Shown here piece after piece: positions 7,064 through 14,963 of a stretch of 64,000 nucleotides of DNA; position 1 is the first letter of the stretch; every line of letters begins with the position of its first letter. Under the pieces are notes generated by a model. The model saw nothing but the letters and a program-made list of their open reading frames with translations. It had not been told where the DNA came from and did no database searches. Made by a program: the position numbers and the translations under genes. Source of the DNA: STF1-184 sp050178795 (GTDB lineage: Bacteria; Bacillota; Clostridia; Christensenellales; UBA1242); NCBI GenBank assembly GCA_050178795.1, contig JBFXFT010000001.1, forward strand, positions 1 to 64,000. The letters are read 5' to 3'.

Positions 7064-8218
7064 ATGAATAAAGTAATATTAATAAGATATTCGGAAATAC
7101 ATTTAAAAGGTAAAAACCGCGGATTTTTTGAAAAGCGCTTAAAGCACAATTTAAAAAGGAGTCTATCAGGTTTTGAATGCAATATAACATTTGAGGGTAG
7201 CAGGTACATAGTAAGCAACTTTGATGAAAGTATGTTAGAAAACATTGTAGACAGAGTGAAAAGCGTTTTTGGCGTGCACTCTTTTAGCGTTGCTGACGAG
7301 TTAGACACTACTGTGCAAAACATAGAGAACTATTTTTACAACTATAAGTTAAAGACAAAGACCTTTAAAGTAGATACAAATAGGGCAGACAAGACTTTTC
7401 CTATTAAGTCTTGCGACTTTTCGGCACAAATAGGTGGAATGATATTAGACAACAATGAGGGTTGTACGGTAGACTTGCACCACCCACAAACAGTTGTAAG
7501 TATAGATATTAGAGAGCATAAAAAGACGTACATCTTTGACAGCGTGATAAAAGCATATAGTGGTATGCCAGTCGGCACAAGCGGTAAAGGTTTAGCCCTA
7601 TTAAGCGGAGGCATTGACAGCCCAGTTGCAATATTCAAAATGGCGAGCCGTGGTATGGCAGTTAATGCAATACATTTCCACAGTTTTCCATACACTAGCG
7701 AGCAAGCAAAGCAAAAGGTTATAGACTTAGCAAAAGTTCTTACAAAATACACTGGAAATATGAGGGTGTTTGTTGTGCCTTTTACTAAAATACAAGAGAG
7801 TATTCACAAATATTGTATGCCAGAATATATGATTACCTTAATGCGTAGGTTTATGGTAAGAATTGCCGAAAAGGTGGCGGAAAACTACGGTGGACAAGCG
7901 CTAATAACAGGCGAAAACTTGGCACAAGTTGCTAGCCAAACAGTGGAGAGTTTAACTTCAACACAGGACGCTGTAGGACATTTACCTATTTTTAGACCAC
8001 TAATTGCAAGCAATAAAGAAGACATAGTTACTATTGCAAAAGAAATTGGCACTTATGACTTATCAATTTTACCTTATGAGGACTGTTGCACGGTGTTTTT
8101 GCCTAAAAACCCATTAATTAAACCTCATTTAGACAAGGTAAAGGCAGAGGAAAGCAAGTTAGATGTGGATACTTTAATAGATGATGCAATAAAAAACATT
8201 GAGGTAGTAGATTTATAA
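7064..8218 (+). CDS. thiI: tRNA 4-thiouridine synthase ThiI
   Basis: 384 residues. N-terminal ferredoxin-like and THUMP domains (about 1-165) bind tRNA. The PP-loop adenylating motif SGGIDSP is at 181-187. The enzyme activates U8 of tRNA with ATP and receives sulfur from the desulfurase. The C-terminal rhodanese domain of the Escherichia coli enzyme is absent, as in Bacillus, so sulfur must be delivered directly to the catalytic core. The internal CCTVF sequence near residue 346 may supply Cys. The start is ATG behind a modest AAGGAAAATAAGTA. A terminator follows. Confidence 0.95.
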   Translation: MNKVILIRYSEIHLKGKNRGFFEKRLKHNLKRSLSGFECNITFEGSRYIVSNFDESMLENIVDRVKSVFGVHSFSVADELDTTVQNIENYFYNYKLKTKTFKVDTNRADKTFPIKSCDFSAQIGGMILDNNEGCTVDLHHPQTVVSIDIREHKKTYIFDSVIKAYSGMPVGTSGKGLALLSGGIDSPVAIFKMASRGMAVNAIHFHSFPYTSEQAKQKVIDLAKVLTKYTGNMRVFVVPFTKIQESIHKYCMPEYMITLMRRFMVRIAEKVAENYGGQALITGENLAQVASQTVESLTSTQDAVGHLPIFRPLIASNKEDIVTIAKEIGTYDLSILPYEDCCTVFLPKNPLIKPHLDKVKAEESKLDVDTLIDDAIKNIEVVDL

Positions 8219-8239
8219 AATTTTAAAAAAATAAATGGA

Positions 8240-8265
8240 GCGTATTATAAAAATACGCTTTTTTT
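8240..8265 (+). terminator. Terminator of the nifS-like/thiI operon
   Basis: GCGTATT/AATACGC hairpin followed by T7. Confidence 0.85.
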
Positions 8266-8289
8266 ACAAAAAAAGTGGGAGCCATTTAT

Positions 8290-8318
8290 TTGACTTTTGG
8301 GGTAAAACAATGTAACAT
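8290..8318 (+). promoter_or_regulatory. Candidate rny promoter
   Basis: TTGACT, 17-nt spacer, TAACAT. The 95-nt leader that follows contains the inverted repeat TTTTGGT-TTTG-ACCAAAA (8362-8379), a possible hairpin or operator. Confidence 0.5.
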
Positions 8319-8413
8319 AAAACTAGTATATAGAAAATTATAATATTTATTTATATATAAATTTTGGTTTTGACCAAAAATGAACCATAAAAATTTAATA
8401 AGGAGAACTATTT

Positions 8414-10006
8414 ATGAACAGCAATTTAAATTTGTTGCTAGATGTTTCTCCTACTCTTACTGTGTTAATAAGCGTCGGAGCACTTATAGTGGGCTCCGTT
8501 GTTGGCGTAATTATTAACAGGCAACTTACAGCTAGTAAATTGGGTCGTGCTAAAAATACTGCGGCAAAAATACTTGAAGATGCCTTAACCGAGGTTAAGA
8601 CGCTCAAAAAAGAGGCTGTACTGGAAGCAAAAGAAGAGGCACACGCAATTAAAGTTGAAGTAGACAAAGAAATTAGAGACAGGCGTAGCGAAGTGCAAAG
8701 AGTAGAAGACAGACTTGCTCAAAAAGAGGAATTAATAACTCGTAAAGAAGAGCAACTAGACAAGAAGCAACAATCACTTGACGATTCTAAACACAATTTA
8801 GAATTAAAACTTGAAGAAAATGAAAAATTAACAAAACAATTAGATTTAGAGAAGGAAAATGTAAACAAAGAACTAGAAAAAGTTGCTCAAATGACAAGAG
8901 ACGAAGCAAAACAAACGCTAATTAACTCGTTTGAGGCTGAGGCTCAAAAAGAAGCGGCAAAAATAGTTAAAGAAATTACAGAGCAAGCAAAAGATGAAGC
9001 CGATAAAAAGGCAAAAAACATAATAACGCTTGCAGTTCAAAAGTGCGCAGCAGATCACACTTCAGACATTACGGTATCCTCAGTCGCTTTACCAAATGAC
9101 GAAATGAAGGGACGTATAATTGGTCGTGAGGGTAGGAACATTAGGGCACTAGAACAAGCAACAGGGGTAGACTTAATAATTGACGATACTCCAGAAGCGG
9201 TAGTACTTAGCAGTTTTGACCCAATAAGAAGGGAAGTTGCAAGGCTATCATTAGAAAAACTTATTGTTGATGGAAGAATCCATCCAGCAAGAATTGAAGA
9301 AATTGTAAACAAAGTAAGAAAGGAATTAGACCAAACAATAAAAGAGGCAGGCGAAGCAGCAACCTTTGATACCGATATTCACGGACTTAACCCAGAAATT
9401 GTTAAAACTTTGGGTAGGTTAAAATATAGGACAAGTTATGGTCAAAATGTACTTAATCACTCAGTAGAAGTTGCAAACTTAGCAGGGCTTTTAGCGGCAG
9501 AAATTGGCGCAAATGTAAAGGTTGCTAAAAGAGGTGGCTTACTACACGACTTAGGAAAGGCAGTAGACCACGAGGTTGAAGGAACGCACGTTTCAATAGG
9601 CGTAAATATGGCGCGCAAGTATGGAGAGAGCGAAGCAGTAATTCACTGTATTGAGGCTCACCATGGCGATGTTGAATTTAACTCTATAGAGGCAATATTA
9701 GTTCAAGCAGCCGATGCAATTTCAAGTTCTAGACCGGGCGCAAGGCGTGAAAGTCTAGAAAACTATGTAAAGAGGTTAGAAGACCTAGAAAAAATTGCTA
9801 AGGGTTACGAGGGCGTTGAAAATGCCTTTGCAATTCAAGCAGGCAGGGAAGTACGTATTATGGTAGAACCTACAAAAATAGACGATGCCACAGCACTATT
9901 CCTAGCAAAAAATATTGCAAAACAAATAGAAGAGCAACTTGATTATCCAGGACAAATTAAGGTCAATGTAATCAGGGAAACTCGCTCTGTAGAATATGCA
10001 AAATAA
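8414..10006 (+). CDS. rny: Ribonuclease Y
   Basis: 530 residues, the membrane-anchored endoribonuclease that starts mRNA decay in many Gram-positives. One N-terminal transmembrane helix (about 14-35), a long Lys/Glu-rich coiled coil (about 45-200), a KH RNA-binding domain with GRIIGREGRN near 233-242, and an HD phosphodiesterase domain with His378-Asp379 (GGLLHDLGKA). The C-terminus VIRETRSVEYAK is typical of the family, and length and layout match it. The start is ATG with AAGGAGAAC upstream. It is a single gene followed within 3 nt by a large RNA-like hairpin structure. Elsewhere rny often neighbours recA and miaB; here they are 20 kb apart. Confidence 0.96.
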   Translation: MNSNLNLLLDVSPTLTVLISVGALIVGSVVGVIINRQLTASKLGRAKNTAAKILEDALTEVKTLKKEAVLEAKEEAHAIKVEVDKEIRDRRSEVQRVEDRLAQKEELITRKEEQLDKKQQSLDDSKHNLELKLEENEKLTKQLDLEKENVNKELEKVAQMTRDEAKQTLINSFEAEAQKEAAKIVKEITEQAKDEADKKAKNIITLAVQKCAADHTSDITVSSVALPNDEMKGRIIGREGRNIRALEQATGVDLIIDDTPEAVVLSSFDPIRREVARLSLEKLIVDGRIHPARIEEIVNKVRKELDQTIKEAGEAATFDTDIHGLNPEIVKTLGRLKYRTSYGQNVLNHSVEVANLAGLLAAEIGANVKVAKRGGLLHDLGKAVDHEVEGTHVSIGVNMARKYGESEAVIHCIEAHHGDVEFNSIEAILVQAADAISSSRPGARRESLENYVKRLEDLEKIAKGYEGVENAFAIQAGREVRIMVEPTKIDDATALFLAKNIAKQIEEQLDYPGQIKVNVIRETRSVEYAK

Positions 10007-10008
10007 AT

Positions 10009-10136
10009 AAAAAAACGTAATTTTGGTAATCTCATCGTTAACTGTGGCACTTTGCTAAACAGTCATTGACATTAAAGTCAAATCCTGCTTAGACAAAATG
10101 CCACGAGCCTTGACCTTACACAAAATTACGTTTTTT
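10009..10136 (+). ncRNA. Candidate structured RNA (6S-like rod with central bubble)
   Basis: The stretch folds as one rod. A closing stem pairs 10010-10029 with 10116-10136 (20 bp, one bulged A, ending in T6). A central asymmetric bubble covers 10030-10043 and 10105-10115. Then come GTGGCA/TGCCAC (10044-10049 with 10099-10104), TTTG/CAAA, CTAA/TTAG and CAG/CTG, and a terminal TTGAC/GTCAA hairpin. Closing stem, bubble and interrupted terminal stem recall 6S RNA, but 128 nt is short and no promoter of its own is clear. The arms are A/T symmetric, so the strand is uncertain. It may simply be an elaborate rny terminator. Confidence 0.45.
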
Positions 10137-10159
10137 ATATACGCAATATTCAGTTTTTT

Positions 10160-10188
10160 AAAAAAGAGGTGAAAACCTCTTTTTTTTT
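10160..10188. terminator. Bidirectional terminator
   Basis: AGAGGTGAAAACCTCT hairpin with A6 before and T9 after, between rny and a converging gene. Confidence 0.8.
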
Positions 10189-10190
10189 GT

Positions 10191-10748
10191 TTAATAATGC
10201 GTGCGTAGTTCATAAATTACAGTTTTACCGTTTTTTATACCTACATTTATGTCAAAACAACTAAATTCAACCACCATATCAAACAATTTATGTTCAAAAA
10301 TGTATGTAACTATGTCATCAATTCCGTTTATTCTATTTAGTTTTTTGTCAAAAACATATGTCGTTCCATAAAACTGTGGATAGTACCTAAATTGCTCCGG
10401 AGATGTTATTTTTGAAGACACCGAGTACGATATTTGCATATCACTAGTTATCATAATTTCGCCGCTTAAAGTTTGGTTATCTATGTAGTTTGAAGAACTA
10501 ACATTTATTGAAAACACGTCCATATCGCTACAATAATCTACAAGTTCTTCTTTTAATACGTATATATTTGTTTTTTTAGAGTTTGAAGCGCTTTTACTCC
10601 TTACGCAGTAATATTTGCAGGGGTTTTGTTCTGCAAATTCTAAAATTTTTTGTGTGTCAAATTTGTGAAAAATTGCCTCCGCAAAAATGTTTAAATCTAA
10701 TTCTTTAATTTTATTTGCACTTTCAATTTTGTTGGTGGTTACAATCAT
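10191..10748 (-). CDS. Uncharacterised 185-residue protein
   Basis: Not recognised. Mixed alpha/beta composition, no signal peptide or membrane helix. Distinctive stretches are NPCKYYCVRSKS near residue 42 and a C-terminal block ending VIYELRTHY. The YCVRS stretch and the acidic C-terminal end faintly recall ATP-grasp folds, but the length is too short for a whole enzyme and I do not assign it. The gene begins 3 nt after the exonuclease III gene stops, so they are cotranscribed. It ends at a shared bidirectional terminator. Confidence 0.6.
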   Translation of the reverse strand: MIVTTNKIESANKIKELDLNIFAEAIFHKFDTQKILEFAEQNPCKYYCVRSKSASNSKKTNIYVLKEELVDYCSDMDVFSINVSSSNYIDNQTLSGEIMITSDMQISYSVSSKITSPEQFRYYPQFYGTTYVFDKKLNRINGIDDIVTYIFEHKLFDMVVEFSCFDINVGIKNGKTVIYELRTHY

Positions 10749-10751
10749 AAA

Positions 10752-11501
10752 TTACTCCAAATTTAATATTACGGGTAAATGGTCGCTATATATTAAGTCA
10801 GGGGAGGCACAAGTGGTAAGTTTTTGCGTCAATTTGTTATCTACAAATATGTAGTCAAACCTATAACGCCAGCCGTATGATAAACTCTTGTCTCTTGCAC
10901 TGTAAGAGCGCCAAGTGTACTGAACTTTATTTTTGTTTAAGTGTCTAAAAGTATCTATAAAGCTATTGTTTACTAATTTATCTAAAAATATGCGTTCTTC
11001 TAATAAAAAGCCAGAGTTTTTACATAGTATTTGTGGTTTATTTACATCAATTTCATTATGTGCTATGTTTGTGTCGGAACATAGTATAACATTTGTGTTT
11101 TTTGACAAATCAATCATTTTATTTGTAAGCGTTTTTAAATATTCAAGTTTAAATTCTAGCCTACTATTGCCATTTGGAACATAACAATTAAGTAAAACAA
11201 AATTGTCATAATAAGCGGTTATTAGGCGCCCTTCGTCATCTATTTTGTCATCTAGCCCATAAAAAACTTTATTTGGCGCTATTTTACTCATTAAAATGGT
11301 GCCAGAATAGCCCTTTCTATTGCCACAATTATAATATATATTGTAACTATTTAATGGAGACAAAACGCTTTTACATATTTCTTCATCTGCCCTTACTTCT
11401 TGCAGGCATATTATATCTGCATCTTCTTCTTTTAGCCATTCTAAAAGTCCAAGTTTAGCCGATGCCCTTATACCATTTATGTTATAACTTATAATTTTCA
11501 T
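10752..11501 (-). CDS. Exodeoxyribonuclease III (AP endonuclease)
   Basis: About 249 residues of the ExoA/Xth branch of the exonuclease-endonuclease-phosphatase family. It cleaves DNA at abasic sites and trims 3' ends in base excision repair. Visible motifs are SYNINGIRA (Asn7 metal site), LQEVRA (catalytic Glu), CSDTNIAHNEID (Asp/Asn pair), YGWRYRFDYIFV and the final SDHLPV (Asp-His). The frame is open to an ATG at 11519, but homologues start with MKIISYNINGIRA, so 11501 is chosen. No Shine-Dalgarno is seen; a TATAAT ends 6 nt before this ATG, so the message may be leaderless. The unknown 185-residue gene follows in the same operon. Confidence 0.92.
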   Translation of the reverse strand: MKIISYNINGIRASAKLGLLEWLKEEDADIICLQEVRADEEICKSVLSPLNSYNIYYNCGNRKGYSGTILMSKIAPNKVFYGLDDKIDDEGRLITAYYDNFVLLNCYVPNGNSRLEFKLEYLKTLTNKMIDLSKNTNVILCSDTNIAHNEIDVNKPQILCKNSGFLLEERIFLDKLVNNSFIDTFRHLNKNKVQYTWRSYSARDKSLSYGWRYRFDYIFVDNKLTQKLTTCASPDLIYSDHLPVILNLE

Positions 11502-11536
11502 AATTAAATTATAACACATAAATTATTATAATAAAT

Positions 11537-11568
11537 AAAAAAAAGACCCATTAAATAAGTCTTTTTTT
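11537..11568 (-). terminator. Terminator of tRNA-Trp
   Basis: AAAGAC/GTCTTT stem followed on the minus strand by T8, directly after the CCA end. Confidence 0.65.
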
Positions 11569-11642
11569 GGCAGGGGAGACGCGATTCGAACACGCAACCA
11601 ATGGTTTTGGAGACCACTACTCTACCGTTGAGCCACTCCCCT
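11568..11642 (-). tRNA. tRNA-Trp (anticodon CCA)
   Basis: 75 nt with encoded CCA. Acceptor AGGGGAG/CTCCCCT, anticodon loop CTCCAAA, T loop GTTCGAATC. A monocistronic tRNA with its own promoter and terminator. Confidence 0.96.
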
Positions 11643-11660
11643 TTAGTTTTAAACAATGTT

Positions 11661-11689
11661 ATTATACAAGAAAGGGGGTAAGTAGTCAA
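11661..11689 (-). promoter_or_regulatory. Promoter of tRNA-Trp
   Basis: Minus strand TTGACT, 17-nt spacer, perfect TATAAT, ending 19 nt before the tRNA. Confidence 0.85.
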
Positions 11690-11728
11690 TTACTTTTTTA
11701 TTTTAAATTTGACCTTATAAAAATATGT

Positions 11729-12166
11729 TTATCCACCTATTAAAATTACGCCTGCAATACTTAGTGCTATTCCAATAAACACTTTTAAGTCAACTTTTTC
11801 TTTAAAGCCTAAAATGCCTATGAGTAAAACGGCAAGCGCCTCAAATGGGGTAGCCAAGTTAAAAATTGTGCTCATTTCGCCGTGGAACTTATAGACTAAT
11901 AAGTATCCTAAGTCTATGCCAGTTATTGCAATAGCAAAAAAATATGGTAATTTTGTTTTTAAATAGTTGCGTTTAGATTTAATTTTTAGCGATTTATCCA
12001 TTAAAAACGCTATTATTGTATAGAATATTAATTCTATTGTAAACAAAACTAAAATTGAGGCTATAGGGTTAATAGACTCTGGCACATATTTGTATCCCAA
12101 TTGATAAAGTACTTCCGTAATGCTAATAAGGAGTACGAGCATAAAGAATTTTGCTTTTTTACTCAT
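11729..12166 (-). CDS. EamA-type transporter half, subunit B
   Basis: About 145 residues with five predicted transmembrane helices, the size of one EamA domain rather than the usual two. The ATG at 12166 (MSKKAKFFML) is chosen: GAGGAGG lies 6 nt upstream, inside the last codons of the preceding gene, and the two frames overlap in ATGAGTAA. An ATG at 12172 would overlap that site. The protein probably pairs with the other half to form the drug/metabolite-type ten-helix unit. The substrate is unknown. Confidence 0.75.
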   Translation of the reverse strand: MSKKAKFFMLVLLISITEVLYQLGYKYVPESINPIASILVLFTIELIFYTIIAFLMDKSLKIKSKRNYLKTKLPYFFAIAITGIDLGYLLVYKFHGEMSTIFNLATPFEALAVLLIGILGFKEKVDLKVFIGIALSIAGVILIGG

Positions 12167-12617
12167 CTTCATCCTCCTCGGCACTGCTTATTAAATATAC
12201 GCCAATTAACGAAATGACTAGTCCTATTGCGTTTAGTAGTGTGAACTCTTCATTAAAAACCAATATTCCAATTACAATTACGCTTATTGCTGCAATAGGT
12301 GTAATAATGTCAAATAATGTTGCCACTTTCGCACCATATTTGTAGGTTAAAATAATAAAAAAGTTAAAGCCAATACAACTTATTGCAACTAAAACAATAG
12401 GCCAGTTTATTGCCGCAACGATTTCGTCAAAACTAATACCCAGTATTAACACTAGAATTGTAAGACCTACAATAATTACTAAATAGGTATTTACAAGTGC
12501 AAAAAAAGGGTTTTTCACCTTTCCTAATTTTTTTTCAAACACATGGTAAAGTCCATTACTTAGTGCTATTATTATCAATAAAACTAAAATTATCCAGTCC
12601 ATTTTTTCTTTATTCAC
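12159..12617 (-). CDS. EamA-type transporter half, subunit A
   Basis: 152 residues with five transmembrane helices (about 8-26, 37-59, 70-90, 98-118 and 124-145), one EamA domain. It begins at GTG (GTGAATAAAGAAAAAATG); the Met at residue 6 is an alternative. The tail SAEEDEDE is strongly acidic, and the same codons provide the ribosome site of the downstream half gene. Drug/metabolite transporters usually carry two EamA repeats in one chain, so this is a split version. The pair is followed by about 80 nt without a clear terminator. Confidence 0.75.
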   Translation of the reverse strand: MNKEKMDWIILVLLIIIALSNGLYHVFEKKLGKVKNPFFALVNTYLVIIVGLTILVLILGISFDEIVAAINWPIVLVAISCIGFNFFIILTYKYGAKVATLFDIITPIAAISVIVIGILVFNEEFTLLNAIGLVISLIGVYLISSAEEDEDE

Positions 12618-12708
12618 CTATAATTTTATAATTTCATTTTAACACATAAATAGGTGAAAACAAATAAAAAATTGATAAATTATTTAAATTACATAATTAA
12701 ATAAATAG

Positions 12709-12737
12709 TTGATTATTTAAACAGTATACCTTATAAT
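12709..12737 (+). promoter_or_regulatory. rnhA promoter
   Basis: TTGATT, 17-nt spacer, consensus TATAAT, 27 nt upstream of the ATG. Confidence 0.75.
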
Positions 12738-12764
12738 TAGAGTATTAAAAGTTGAGGTTATTAT

Positions 12765-13217
12765 ATGAAAGCGGTAAAATTATATACCGATGGAGCGTGT
12801 TCTGGTAACCCTGGTCCTGGAGGCTGGGCTGCAATACTCATTTATAATGGGGCAGAGAAAATAGTTGCTGGATACGAAGACGAAACCACGAATAATAGAA
12901 TGGAACTATTAGCCGTCATTAGAGGTCTGCAGGAACTTAAAGAGGCATGTGCTGTAACAGTTTACACGGACTCTGCCTACGTTCACAACGCCTTTAAAGA
13001 GGACTGGATAGGCTTTTGGCGTACAAACAATTGGCACACAAAAGGTAAAAAAGATGTAGCAAACAAAGACCTTTGGCAACTGCTTTTAACCGTTATGGAA
13101 GGAAACGATGTCAAGTGGGTAAAAGTTAAAGGGCATTCTGACAACGAGTACAACAACAAGTGCGACAAATTTGCGGTAGACGAAATTAAAAAACATCAAA
13201 AAAAAGAAGGTATTTAA
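12765..13217 (+). CDS. rnhA: Ribonuclease HI
   Basis: 150 residues, bacterial type 1 RNase H that cuts RNA in RNA-DNA hybrids. The catalytic set is complete: Asp9 (YTDGACSGNPG), Glu47 (NRMELLAV), Asp69 (YTDSAYV), His124 (VKGHSDNEYNN) and Asp134. The basic handle region (FWRTNNWHTKGKKD) is present, and there is no N-terminal hybrid-binding domain. The start is ATG behind GTTGAGG. Own promoter, and a terminator shared with the converging ABC operon. Confidence 0.96.
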   Translation: MKAVKLYTDGACSGNPGPGGWAAILIYNGAEKIVAGYEDETTNNRMELLAVIRGLQELKEACAVTVYTDSAYVHNAFKEDWIGFWRTNNWHTKGKKDVANKDLWQLLLTVMEGNDVKWVKVKGHSDNEYNNKCDKFAVDEIKKHQKKEGI

Positions 13218-13228
13218 GCCTTCTTTTT
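13204..13228. terminator. Bidirectional terminator
   Basis: AAGAAGG/CCTTCTT hairpin, T-rich on both sides. It separates rnhA and the converging ABC permease gene. Confidence 0.75.
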
Positions 13229-13235
13229 ATTTTTA

Positions 13236-14948
13236 TTATTTTAGGTCTCGTCTTGAGAAGACACTCAATGAGGCAATTAGTAACACCGCTATTGTAGAGC
13301 CAACCACTATTAAACCAAAATAGAAATTGGTATCAGGTAGTAGTGGGTTTTTAAGTATTGTTTCCCAGTTCATAATGTTTGAAGTGTAGTTGAACGCTCC
13401 GCCAAAGTATTTAAATAGGTTGGTATTTGTAAGCGGAATATATTTTGTCCAAGAAGCGCCAGTTATGAAACTTGTTACTATTGAAGCGAAGTAAATTAGT
13501 ATTGAAATTGTAACAGCGCCGATATTAGATTTAAATATGCTTGAAATTGCAACTGCTACAACTATGTAGAATAGAACTTCAATGAATAAGTTAACTAGGT
13601 AAACCGCAAGTAAGATAATTGGAGACATAGTCATAACAAGTTCTGCATTAAAGACTGATAAAATTGGTAGGGAAGCAGAAGAGAAAAGATAAGTTCCAGT
13701 TATAAAACTTGCCATTGTGCCGATGAGTATAAACATAAAGGCAATTCTTAAAGTTGCGAATATTTTTGCAAGTAGTATTTTATAGCGTTTATAAGGTCTA
13801 ATTGCAAGTAGTTTCATTGTTCCGCTTGCTTCTTCGCCTGCGATCATGCCAGCGCCAAGAACAACTGCAAATATTATTATAATAAATGAGAATAATTCAA
13901 GGGTAAAGTATGTAAAGTCATAAGCATTTGCTATTGTGTTAGAACTTGTGCCAAGTTCAAATACGTTTGCGTAATTATAGGCAAAGTCGCTATTGTCAAA
14001 CAAGTATAGGTTTTTTGTTAAATTTTCTTGAATTTGGTATAGGTCTAAACTTTCAAAACCAGTATAAGTATTTACTTTATCATTTGTTAGTCCATCAAAC
14101 ACATTTAGATATATTGAGTTATAAGAAATTGCTTCAAATTGTTTAATGGTCAATTTGTATTTTGATATTAAAGTGTTCATATCTAGTAAATCAGTTTCTT
14201 CAGTGCTTGTTGCCTTACTAGTATTCATATAAGCTATATCGTCTTGTATTACAGCAAGTCTTGCATCAACTAGTGGTAAGTAGTAGTCTGTAAGTCCATT
14301 AATAATTGTACTGCTTACAATAAAAGGTGATATTTGGTCTAGTTTGTCTTGAATTGTTATTAAAAAGGTTAAACTGTTTAAATTGTTAGAGATTGTTGTG
14401 TTGCTAGCGTCATCGTCGTCAACTATTGTGTTTAAACAAACATCCAAGAATTGAAGCATTGATATGTGGTTTTCGCTAGTTATTAAAATTGCTTTGTAAG
14501 GTTGTCCATAAACGGATATGTATAAACTTTTAAAGTTTTGAAGTGCCGTTTTTAGGGCGTGTTTTGATGCGTCTGTTGTTGCATCAGGTGCGGCAGAATT
14601 TATGTTTACTATGTATGCTGAATATGCTACATCTACCAAATTGTAAGAGGTTTCAAGTTGATCTAAAACTGTAGTAGGGGTAGAGTAGTTTGTTACATAG
14701 TTTTCAATTGATGTAAGTAAAGCGTCATAACTTGTTTTTGATTCAACTTCTGTAACATTCATATAGTTAGAATAAATCTCTCCAACTGTGTCACCAACTA
14801 GGGTAACTTTGCCGTCGTCCCTGTTTGGAACATTGTAGATGAAAGAAGAGCCAGCCAAAACTAAAATAAGTATGAAGGCTACAATGAATATTGCAGGTTT
14901 CGCATAAATTTTTTGCATTTCTGCTCTTGTTAATTTGAATATTTTCAT
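13236..14948 (-). CDS. ABC-2 type transporter permease
   Basis: 570 residues. One N-terminal helix (about 17-40), a large extracytoplasmic domain (about 45-330) that is Thr/Ser/Asn-rich, then six helices (from about residue 345 to the C-terminus). The cytoplasmic segment GMIAGEEASGTMKLLAIRPYKR is the coupling-helix region typical of ABC-2 permeases. The C-terminus SVFSRRDLK is also typical. It lies 15 nt downstream of its ATPase. The cargo is unknown; the family exports lipids, peptides or drugs. The start is ATG, with the AAGGAGTC site 10 nt upstream. Confidence 0.88.
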   Translation of the reverse strand: MKIFKLTRAEMQKIYAKPAIFIVAFILILVLAGSSFIYNVPNRDDGKVTLVGDTVGEIYSNYMNVTEVESKTSYDALLTSIENYVTNYSTPTTVLDQLETSYNLVDVAYSAYIVNINSAAPDATTDASKHALKTALQNFKSLYISVYGQPYKAILITSENHISMLQFLDVCLNTIVDDDDASNTTISNNLNSLTFLITIQDKLDQISPFIVSSTIINGLTDYYLPLVDARLAVIQDDIAYMNTSKATSTEETDLLDMNTLISKYKLTIKQFEAISYNSIYLNVFDGLTNDKVNTYTGFESLDLYQIQENLTKNLYLFDNSDFAYNYANVFELGTSSNTIANAYDFTYFTLELFSFIIIIFAVVLGAGMIAGEEASGTMKLLAIRPYKRYKILLAKIFATLRIAFMFILIGTMASFITGTYLFSSASLPILSVFNAELVMTMSPIILLAVYLVNLFIEVLFYIVVAVAISSIFKSNIGAVTISILIYFASIVTSFITGASWTKYIPLTNTNLFKYFGGAFNYTSNIMNWETILKNPLLPDTNFYFGLIVVGSTIAVLLIASLSVFSRRDLK

Positions 14949-14963
14949 ATTTTTTAAGACTCC

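Noticed and set aside
10009..10136. SRP RNA, tmRNA or RNase P RNA
   Set aside because: No GGAA-tetraloop SRP domain, no tRNA-like end or tag reading frame, and far too short for RNase P RNA.
11508..11530. Start of exonuclease III at 11519
   Set aside because: The six extra residues (MCYNLI) are absent from the family N-terminus, and the upstream ATG is followed at once by another TATAAT.
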